Positions 33,958 to 39,916 of a stretch of 39,916 nt of DNA are shown here, piece after piece (position 1 is the stretch's first letter; each line of letters starts with the position of its first letter). The DNA comes from an uncultured Alphaproteobacteria bacterium (GTDB lineage: Bacteria > Pseudomonadota > Alphaproteobacteria > RF32 > CAG-239). The position numbers were made by a program, and so were the translations under genes. The DNA is taken from assembly GCA_944392315.1 (NCBI GenBank), contig CALXWH010000012.1, positions 1-39,916 of the forward strand, read 5' to 3'. The notes under the pieces were generated by a model. That model was not told where the DNA came from, searched no databases, and worked only from the letters and a program-made list of their open reading frames with translations.

Positions 33958-34599
33958 CTAATTTATGTGTTTTTTATCTTTACTGTGGCAGTAGTCGTAA
34001 ATAGGACATTCGTTGCATTTTGGATTTTGCGCTTTGCAAATATATCGCCCAAACAATACCAACCAGTGGTTTGCATTTATAATATATTTATCGGGCAAGA
34101 CCTTCAGCAAATCTTGTTCCACCGCAAGAGGTGTTGAGCCATTACTAAAGCCTAGTCTGTGTGCAATTCTAAAAACATGTGTATCAACGGCCAGAGCCGG
34201 CTTTTTATACCAAACATTTAAGACGACATTTGCAGTTTTGCGCCCTACTCCGGCAAGAGTTACTAAACTTTCTCTATCAGAAGGAACTTCTCCGTTAAAT
34301 CGCTCTATCAAATCTTTGCTCATAGAGATAATATTTTTGGCTTTATTATTAAATAAGCCTATTGTGCGAATATATGAGATAAGTTTTTCTTCCCCTAAGT
34401 TTAGCATCTTTTGAGGTGTATCCGCTATTTTAAACAGCTCTTCTGTTGCTCTGTTTACTCCTTTATCGGTTGTTTGTGCCGATAACATGACCGCAACCAA
34501 TAAAGTATAGGCATTTGTGTAATTTAATTCACACTGAGGATTTGGATTTTCTTGATTGAAAATCTCCATAATCTTTAAGATTTCTTGCTTACTACGCAT
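33958..34599 (-). CDS. nth: Endonuclease III, base excision repair
   Basis: A 213-residue DNA glycosylase/AP lyase acting on oxidised pyrimidines. The helix-hairpin-helix LAGVGRKTANVV carries catalytic Lys121, and the LAVDTHVFR segment carries Asp139. The iron-sulfur cluster ligands are complete with C-x6-C-x2-C-x5-C spacing (Cys188, 195, 198, 204). Normal length. It lies 14 bases after tsaD and is likely co-transcribed with it. Confidence 0.96.
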   Translation of the reverse strand: MRSKQEILKIMEIFNQENPNPQCELNYTNAYTLLVAVMLSAQTTDKGVNRATEELFKIADTPQKMLNLGEEKLISYIRTIGLFNNKAKNIISMSKDLIERFNGEVPSDRESLVTLAGVGRKTANVVLNVWYKKPALAVDTHVFRIAHRLGFSNGSTPLAVEQDLLKVLPDKYIINANHWLVLFGRYICKAQNPKCNECPIYDYCHSKDKKHIN

Positions 34600-34613
34600 T
34601 CAGTCCCTCTGTT

Positions 34614-35690
34614 TTATGCTTTAACTCCACCGGCTCCTGCTGCTTTAGGAGCATCGGCATCCAGCGGCCATCGCGGTCTGGGCTTAAAATCTAGCTCATT
34701 GGTGTATCCTTTACGAAAGCGCTCCAGGCCTGCCCAAGCAATCATCACTCCATTATCTGTACAAAAACGAATCGGCGGAGCTGCAAATATTAAATCATTA
34801 TCATCTGCCAATTTTTGCAACTTTGAGCGCAAATACATATTTGAGGCCACGCCTCCGGAAACAACTAAATTTTTTCCATTTGGATATTTTTCTTTAAAGT
34901 ATGATATAGCTCTTTTTAACTTTCTGCATAAACAATCTGTGGCTGTATATTGGAAGCACGCACATATATCTGCTATATCATGCTTTGGAATATCGGCGTG
35001 AGCTATTTCGCCGTCCGGAGCATAGGTTTCTACAATTTTTCTTACCGCTGTCTTTAAACCCGAAAAAGATAAATTACAATCTTGGCTTCCTATCAGTGGA
35101 CGCGGTAAAGTAAAACGAAGTTCATCTCCTGATGCTGCTAATTTTTCTACCGCTGGGCCTCCCGGGTACCCTAGCCCCAACATTTTGGCTACTTTATCAA
35201 AAGCTTCCCCAACAGCATCATCAATCGTTGTGCCCAAACGCTCATATTGGTTAACATCCTTAACGATTAATATTTGGCAGTGGCCACCTGATACGAGTAG
35301 TAATAAATAAGGAAAAGTAACATCGTTACTAATACGTGCTGCCAGTGCGTGCCCTTCCAAGTGATTTACGGCAATAAAAGGTTTATTTAGTGCTATTGAT
35401 AAGGCTTTTGCTGTCATTACCCCCACTACAACACCGCCGATTAACCCAGGCCCTGACGAAGCTGCAACTGCGTCTATATCTGCCAATGTTAAGTTTGTTT
35501 TTGCAAAGCATTGCTCTAAAATATTATCAATATGATCTAAGTGGGAGCGTGCCGCTATCTCCGGGACGACTCCTCCAAAAGCTTTATGTTCCTCTTGGGA
35601 TAATAGAGCTTCGCCTAAAATTTCCTTTTTTTCATTAACCAATGCCGCTGCAGTTTCATCACAGCTACTTTCTATTCCTAAAACTATCAT
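34614..35690 (-). CDS. tsaD: tRNA N6-threonylcarbamoyladenosine transferase subunit TsaD
   Basis: A 358-residue ASKHA-fold enzyme that completes t6A on tRNAs reading ANN codons, with TsaB and TsaE. It begins MIVLGIESSCDETAAAL, the family start, and has the metal-binding His110 and His114 (NHLEGHALAA), SGPGLIGG, the LLLLVSGGH phosphate loop and the terminal DNGVMIAWAG. ATG 35690 is preferred over TTG 35702, as it gives the conserved N-terminus with GGA upstream. The last residues (Ala/Gly-rich tail) are slightly longer than usual. First gene of the - strand operon. Confidence 0.97.
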   Translation of the reverse strand: MIVLGIESSCDETAAALVNEKKEILGEALLSQEEHKAFGGVVPEIAARSHLDHIDNILEQCFAKTNLTLADIDAVAASSGPGLIGGVVVGVMTAKALSIALNKPFIAVNHLEGHALAARISNDVTFPYLLLLVSGGHCQILIVKDVNQYERLGTTIDDAVGEAFDKVAKMLGLGYPGGPAVEKLAASGDELRFTLPRPLIGSQDCNLSFSGLKTAVRKIVETYAPDGEIAHADIPKHDIADICACFQYTATDCLCRKLKRAISYFKEKYPNGKNLVVSGGVASNMYLRSKLQKLADDNDLIFAAPPIRFCTDNGVMIAWAGLERFRKGYTNELDFKPRPRWPLDADAPKAAGAGGVKA

Positions 35691-35707
35691 CTCTTTATCC
35701 AAAAATA

Positions 35708-35736
35708 TTGAAGTTTATTTTTTTATTTTATAAACT
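35708..35736 (+). promoter_or_regulatory. Candidate sigma-70 promoter of the mic60-hemY operon
   Basis: TTGAAG (35708-35713) and TAAACT (35731-35736) are 17 bases apart, a good sigma-70 arrangement in the 91-base gap between the divergent tsaD and mic60-like genes. The predicted leader is about 40 bases. Confidence 0.45.
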
Positions 35737-35781
35737 ATATTTCAAATAATGCAATCAACTATTACGCGGAGGGTCTATAAA

Positions 35782-36783
35782 ATGCCAGATAAACCAATTA
35801 AATCTGAGAAAATAAAAGTAAATAAGCCTTATCTTAAATGGTTTTCTATTGGTTTTTCTATTGTGTTGATTGAGTTTATTGCAATTGGAAGTGCCTATTT
35901 TATCGTCGAATCGAAAAACAAATCTCAACAAGCGGCTCTTTCTGATTTAGTTGCAAAAATATCTCAACAAAATACTTATATTTCTGAATTGCAAAATTTA
36001 CCTTCCGTTATTTCTTCTAATGCGCAAAGAATCTCTGACACCGAAGGAAACTTGAGATTAGTTACAGAGAATTTTAACGAGTTAAAAAATGAGGTCGGAA
36101 ATCATAAGGTTGACCTTTTAGCTCAACAATTTAATCTGCTTACACATAAACTGGAAACATTGGAAGAAACTAAAAATCAAGAGGTTTTAGCTCTGAGTGT
36201 TGCTTTGATTATTAAAGAAAATGCTCTTTATCATCGTAGCTTTGCTGACGAAGCTGATATTCTTACTCAAATGACCAAGGATCAACCTCTTGTTGCGACT
36301 GCTGTACAAACTATTTCTAACCTTAAGACGTCTTATATTTCTGATGATCTACAATTAGCTGAACAATTTCGCGAGATTGCAAAAAATTTAAATTTTGAAA
36401 ACAATAAAAATGATATTGCTTCTGATGACAAAAATGAACCAGAAGGTACTATGGCTAAAAGCATTGCTTTGATTAAAGACACTGTTGCAGGCCTTAATTT
36501 TGATAAAGTTGTTGTGGTTAAGAAAAACATTCAGAATGATGAACAAATTGCACTTATAGATAAAGTCACAAAACTTGTTGATCGGCATGACTTTGCTAAT
36601 GCTTTGGATATTATCAAATCGTCCCCAGATTTTCAAAAACTTAATAGTGAGGATTTAAATCAATGGGTTCAAGATGTAGAAAAGAAAATATCCTTTGACG
36701 AAGCAATGTCTGTTATTATTTCTTCTGAGTTAAGCGCTTTGAGACAAGACTTGTCTCAAGCCCAAGGTTCAGATATTCAATAA
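35782..36783 (+). CDS. Alphaproteobacterial Mic60/mitofilin-like protein
   Basis: A 333-residue membrane-shaping protein candidate. A basic cytoplasmic start precedes one membrane helix (about 20-42), a coiled coil (about 45-140), and a helical C-terminal domain. Its end (ALIDKVTKLVDRHDFANALDIIKSS, NSEDLNQWVQDVEKKI, then a final amphipathic helix) follows the mitofilin-signature pattern. The ATG at 35782 has GGAGGG 8 bases upstream. In alphaproteobacteria a Mic60 gene typically sits between hemD and hemY; here hemY follows by 18 bases but hemC and hemD are missing upstream. The protein is short for the family. Homology is inferred from architecture and neighbour, not from a strong motif. Confidence 0.68.
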   Translation: MPDKPIKSEKIKVNKPYLKWFSIGFSIVLIEFIAIGSAYFIVESKNKSQQAALSDLVAKISQQNTYISELQNLPSVISSNAQRISDTEGNLRLVTENFNELKNEVGNHKVDLLAQQFNLLTHKLETLEETKNQEVLALSVALIIKENALYHRSFADEADILTQMTKDQPLVATAVQTISNLKTSYISDDLQLAEQFREIAKNLNFENNKNDIASDDKNEPEGTMAKSIALIKDTVAGLNFDKVVVVKKNIQNDEQIALIDKVTKLVDRHDFANALDIIKSSPDFQKLNSEDLNQWVQDVEKKISFDEAMSVIISSELSALRQDLSQAQGSDIQ

Positions 36784-36801
36784 CTTTTAAGGAGAATGTC
36801 T

Positions 36802-38238
36802 ATGTTTCGTTCCATCTCTAAGCCTATTATCTTTACGTTTCTCCTCTGGTGCTTTTTTATGGTTATTGATAGAAACGGAACTATTTGTTTTACTTTGAAT
36901 AATAAAGCAAATTATTTTTCTATTGATTACTTTTTCCTTGCTCTTATTGGGTGTATTGTTCTGTTTGAACTTGGCATTTTTATGCTTAAATATGTTATTA
37001 ACCTTATTAAAAAGGATGTTTTACTATCAAATCATTCTTTTCACGGTGATAAAGAATCTATTGAAGTAATACAATCTGGCAATAAAGATAAGATTGTGCT
37101 TAGTCGTAATCAATTTGATGAAGCAGCTATTCTCATCGTCAAGACACTCGGCGCGATTACGGCTGGTTTGATGAATGAGGCCAGACGTTTGTTAGTATCG
37201 CTTCGTAAAATTGTTGGTGATGATGCCATTATAGATATTTTGATGCTTAAAATTTATAAAGGTGAGAAAAATTTTGATAAAATGGAACAACTTTCTCAAA
37301 AATTGATGCAAAATGAAGATATTCAACTTGTTGGGATGAAAGCCGCACTTGAGGCTCAAATGCAAAAGAAAGAATTTACGGAGGCTTTAAAAACAGTCAA
37401 TCAAGCCTTTGAAGTTCGGCAAGATTTATATTGGGTTGTTAGTAGTGCCTTTTTATTGCGTGCTCAAAATAATGATTGGTTGGGAGCACTGGAAGTCTTA
37501 GAATCAGGTATTGAAAAAAATATTACGCCAGACAAAAAGGCTGCCAGACTTAAAGCTGTGGCCTTATTTGAGTTAGCTCAGCAAGCCCTAAAAGATAATG
37601 ATAAAACGAACTTCTTTAAATTTGTTACTCAAGCCTTGCAAGAAAATAACAAACTCATACCCGCGGCATTAGACTTGGCTGATTATTATATTAAAAATGA
37701 TAATCAAACCCGAAAAGCTGAAAAAGTTTTATATGACATGTGGATTGAAAATCCTTGCTATGAAGTTGCTATGGCTTATTTGAAATTATTTAAAGATACA
37801 AAGAATGAACGTATTCAGCGTATGGAAAAACTTGCTCTCTCCAATAATAAGCGTCCTTCATTAAATAATTTAATCTTGGCTGAACTTTATTTAAAAGCTA
37901 AAAAATACGCTAAGGCGAAAACTGAGTGTAAAATCTTTTTGTTGAAAAATCCTGCTACTCAAAAAATGGCTGAAATTATTGAAGAGTTGGATGAAAAAAC
38001 ACATAAAAAAGATTCTTCAAAAATAGGATTTATGCAGTCTCTTACTCAGAAGTTCACACATGTAGGAAAGAATAATATCTCTTTGGATAGCTGTCCTAAA
38101 GATTTTCAATGGGTTTGTGCAAATTGTGGGCATATAGAAGACCATTGGACTCCGATTTGTGCGCAATGCGGGGAAATTGGACGTAGTTATTGGCATCTAT
38201 ATGTTGATAAAGATTTAATTGATACTGATGAAAATTAA
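36802..38238 (+). CDS. hemY: HemY-like TPR membrane protein with C-terminal zinc ribbon
   Basis: A 478-residue protein with two N-terminal membrane helices (about 8-22 and 42-67), a long run of helical TPR-like repeats (about 100-400; for example KNFDKMEQLSQKLMQ, KEFTEALKTVNQAFE) and a C-terminal zinc ribbon with Cys439, 442, 453 and 456 (CANC...CAQC). This is the alphaproteobacterial HemY plan, a protein of the heme-synthesis neighbourhood with no known enzyme activity, not the protoporphyrinogen oxidase of the same name. ATG 36802 is chosen because AGGAG is 7 bases upstream; ATG 36796 would be 1 base from it. It follows the Mic60-like gene by 18 bases. Confidence 0.75.
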   Translation: MFRSISKPIIFTFLLWCFFMVIDRNGTICFTLNNKANYFSIDYFFLALIGCIVLFELGIFMLKYVINLIKKDVLLSNHSFHGDKESIEVIQSGNKDKIVLSRNQFDEAAILIVKTLGAITAGLMNEARRLLVSLRKIVGDDAIIDILMLKIYKGEKNFDKMEQLSQKLMQNEDIQLVGMKAALEAQMQKKEFTEALKTVNQAFEVRQDLYWVVSSAFLLRAQNNDWLGALEVLESGIEKNITPDKKAARLKAVALFELAQQALKDNDKTNFFKFVTQALQENNKLIPAALDLADYYIKNDNQTRKAEKVLYDMWIENPCYEVAMAYLKLFKDTKNERIQRMEKLALSNNKRPSLNNLILAELYLKAKKYAKAKTECKIFLLKNPATQKMAEIIEELDEKTHKKDSSKIGFMQSLTQKFTHVGKNNISLDSCPKDFQWVCANCGHIEDHWTPICAQCGEIGRSYWHLYVDKDLIDTDEN

Positions 38239-38278
38239 AATATTTATTTTGTTATGTTTTTTATAGGGAGATATTGAG

Positions 38279-39682
38279 ATGAACTATCAAGAGTTACAAC
38301 AAGCATGGGCTAAAAAATATGAAGCAGTTCCGTCTCAACTGGAGAAATTGAAACATATTCGTTCCGTTGCCACAGCTTTTAATACGAATATTGATGCAAT
38401 TTTAAAAATTAAAGGGAATGTATTGAAGAGGTTAATTGTTGAAAACAATATATCTCTTAATGATTTGGAGAATATTTCTTTATCTGGATTTTCTAAACCT
38501 TCAGATGTTATTATTGGAATTGTTAAATGTTTCAGTAGGGGGATTGCTGAAGAATGGGTTACTGATGATATTGATGTATACAATTGGATGGATACAAATT
38601 TAGGATATGATCATCTCCAAATGGGAGGACAAGCCGGAATTATCGCTAATGCTTTAGCTTTGTTAGGTGTCAAAAAAGTTATAACTCATACGAATTCTCA
38701 TCCTAAATTGCAAGCTCAGCAGTTTCTTAATTTGGAAAATTTATTTGGACTTAATGATGAGGGGAAACTTGAAAAGGCTGTTAATATTACCAGAGAAACA
38801 GATATTCCCCTTATCCATTGGATTATAGAATTTGATAAAGGTGATCGTTTTGAAATTGATGGTAAAATCTTTTCTTGTCCTAAATCTAACCGTTTTATTG
38901 CAACTTATGATCCACTAAATATGAAACTGGTTATGAACAAAGGATTTATTGGTTATTTAAATACTCACAAGATTAACTATCTTTTGCTGTCAGGTTTTCA
39001 CCCTTTGCTAGAAAGTAATGGAGGTGTTGATTTAGTTAAAAACGCTGTTCCGGTGTTACAAAAGTGGAAAAAATATAATTCTAGTTTAATTATACACCTT
39101 GAAATTGCTTCCACTCAAGATAAAGCTGTTAGAAAGGCTATTGTTAAATATATTGTTCCACTTGTTGATTCTGTTGGCTTAAATGAACGAGAGACTATTG
39201 ATTTGCTTAATATTATGGGACAAAAGACTCTAGCAAATCGTATTGAGAAAAATACATGCAGTCCTCTTTTATTTGAGGCTTTGCTTTTTCTGAAAAAGAC
39301 ACTTAAAATGAAGCGTATCCAACTGCATATGTTCGGATTGTATATGACTTTACAAGATTCCGATTTTGTTCATTCAGCGGAGCAAAATTTGAAAGGAATG
39401 ATGACTGCCGCGGTTGTTTCTTCTAGTAAAGCATATAATGGAGTACTTGCTCAATATGGTGATGTTGTTAAAACTTTAGGTATGTCTGTTTCTGCTCAAA
39501 GCCTTGATGAATTAAATAATTTATCTCAAGCGTTGCATAATCCTGAATTATTAAATAACGGTATTTGCAAAGTTGATAACTTCATTTTATCTGCTATTCC
39601 GACTATTCTTGTTGACAAACCTAAAACATTGGTAGGTATGGGAGATACGATATCTTCAGTTTCATTGTTAGCGGGTTGCTAG
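38279..39682 (+). CDS. ADP-dependent phosphofructokinase/glucokinase (ADP_PFK_GK family)
   Basis: A 467-residue ribokinase-fold sugar kinase that uses ADP instead of ATP as phosphoryl donor. Family signatures run through the whole length: FNTNIDAI, MGGQAGIIANALALLG (substrate loop), NRFIATYDPLN, LLSGFHPLL, HLEIAS, VDSVGLNERE, RIQLHMFG and the C-terminal LVGMGDTISS with the GxGD catalytic Asp456. All expected landmarks are present, so the enzyme is probably active. Whether it prefers fructose-6-phosphate or glucose cannot be read safely. The family is best known from Euryarchaeota and animals, so its presence here suggests lateral transfer at some point. GGGAG lies before the ATG. It follows hemY by 40 bases and may share its promoter. 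Confidence 0.9.
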   Translation: MNYQELQQAWAKKYEAVPSQLEKLKHIRSVATAFNTNIDAILKIKGNVLKRLIVENNISLNDLENISLSGFSKPSDVIIGIVKCFSRGIAEEWVTDDIDVYNWMDTNLGYDHLQMGGQAGIIANALALLGVKKVITHTNSHPKLQAQQFLNLENLFGLNDEGKLEKAVNITRETDIPLIHWIIEFDKGDRFEIDGKIFSCPKSNRFIATYDPLNMKLVMNKGFIGYLNTHKINYLLLSGFHPLLESNGGVDLVKNAVPVLQKWKKYNSSLIIHLEIASTQDKAVRKAIVKYIVPLVDSVGLNERETIDLLNIMGQKTLANRIEKNTCSPLLFEALLFLKKTLKMKRIQLHMFGLYMTLQDSDFVHSAEQNLKGMMTAAVVSSSKAYNGVLAQYGDVVKTLGMSVSAQSLDELNNLSQALHNPELLNNGICKVDNFILSAIPTILVDKPKTLVGMGDTISSVSLLAGC

Positions 39683-39701
39683 TCTAAAATATTTGTCTAT
39701 T

Positions 39702-39740
39702 AATCCACTATTCATATATATGAATAGTGGATTTTTTATT
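39702..39740 (+). terminator. Strong terminator after the ADP-dependent kinase
   Basis: A perfect 32-base palindrome (39702-39717 against 39718-39733) forms a hairpin of up to 14 bp with a 4-base loop, followed by TTTTATT. It lies 19 bases after the stop codon. Confidence 0.85.
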
Positions 39741-39837
39741 GGTTTGTATATTTTTATTTGTGCTTTATCTATTTCTTTTGTCTTTTTTTATTTTTTTATT
39801 TTATCTATTTGTTTTTATATTATTTTTCATCATTGTC
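39741..39837 (+). other. T-rich pyrimidine tract upstream of the last gene
   Basis: About 100 bases are almost entirely T with scattered C, A and G on the + strand (runs such as TTTTTTTATTTTTTTATT near 39784). No open frame, hairpin or clear promoter box can be read. It may be curved promoter-proximal DNA; nothing more can be supported. Confidence 0.4.
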
Positions 39838-39855
39838 GCATAAGAAATCTTATGC
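39838..39855 (+). promoter_or_regulatory. Small hairpin in the leader of the last gene
   Basis: GCATAAG (39838-39844) and CTTATGC (39849-39855) form a perfect 7-bp stem with an AAAT loop, 35 bases before the start codon at 39891. No T-run follows, so it is not a terminator. It could stabilise or regulate the message, or be an operator. Confidence 0.35.
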
Positions 39856-39890
39856 AGACACGGTAAGTAACTCAAATGTGAAGGGAAACA

Positions 39891-39916
39891 ATGGTTTATA
39901 CTATAGTTACAACAGT
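39891..39916 (+). CDS. Start of a gene cut by the window end
   Basis: An ATG with AAGGG 6-7 bases upstream opens a frame that continues to the window edge; the first residues are MVYTIVTTV. Too little is seen to name it. Confidence 0.4.

Noticed and set aside
34013..35001. Two open frames of 133 and 138 codons on the + strand
   Set aside because: Both are antisense to nth and tsaD, which have intact catalytic motifs.
38279..39682. Ordinary PfkB-type ATP-dependent sugar kinase
   Set aside because: Although the fold is shared, the length (467 residues) and the NRFIATYDPLN, HLEIAS and VDSVGLNERE segments are specific to the ADP-dependent family.
1..39916. CRISPR arrays, tRNA, rRNA and insertion sequences
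   Set aside because: The intergenic gaps are short; none contains spaced direct repeats, cloverleaf-like arms or transposase remnants that I could see by eye.

Overview
The window is AT-rich bacterial chromosome, densely packed and organised in long operons. Several gene neighbourhoods point to an alphaproteobacterium. These are the split F0 operon (atpI-atpB-atpE-b'-b) without the F1 genes, the alphaproteobacterial-type addB-addA-trxA order, a DUF721-dsbA pair, and a Mic60/mitofilin-like gene followed by a HemY-like gene. The strong AT bias and the presence of an ADP-dependent sugar kinase suggest an uncultured, possibly host-associated or fermentative lineage; this last point is inference. 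No insertion sequence, CRISPR array, tRNA or rRNA was seen.

Region 1 (1-12.3 kb) is the unusual part. A six-gene + strand run encodes a type IVb pilus/secretion machine of the R64/TCP kind: TcpQ-like lipoprotein, lipoprotein secretin (PilN), PilO2, a greatly enlarged PilP, a zinc-containing GspE/PilB-type ATPase (PilQ), and a GspF-type platform protein (PilR). It is followed by a membrane protein whose periplasmic part looks like a type IVb pilin head, with two well-placed cysteines, but which lacks a canonical prepilin N-terminus. Upstream, on the opposite strand, is a small VirB2/TrbC-like two-helix pilin. Next to that is an inner-membrane protein with a degenerate OmpA-like C-terminus. A PilT/DotB-like ATPase converges on the end of the cluster, but it is carried as the last gene of the ATP synthase F0 operon.

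Region 2 (12.3-16.9 kb, - strand) reads, in transcription order: small lipoprotein, xerD, DUF721/DciA-like protein, DsbA-like thioredoxin, atpI, atpB, atpE, atpF', atpF and the PilT-like ATPase.

Region 3 (17.0-26.2 kb, + strand) holds aroK-rph-rdgB-addB-addA, all overlapping, then trxA with its own terminator, then an unrecognised 184-residue protein.

Region 4 (26.3-35.7 kb, - strand) reads, in transcription order: tsaD, nth, two tandem paralogous GT-C membrane glycosyltransferases, uvrC, pgsA, and an OmpR/EnvZ-type two-component pair.

Region 5 (35.7-39.9 kb, + strand) holds mic60-like and hemY-like genes without hemC/hemD, an ADP-dependent phosphofructokinase/glucokinase, a long perfect hairpin terminator, and the first codons of a further gene.
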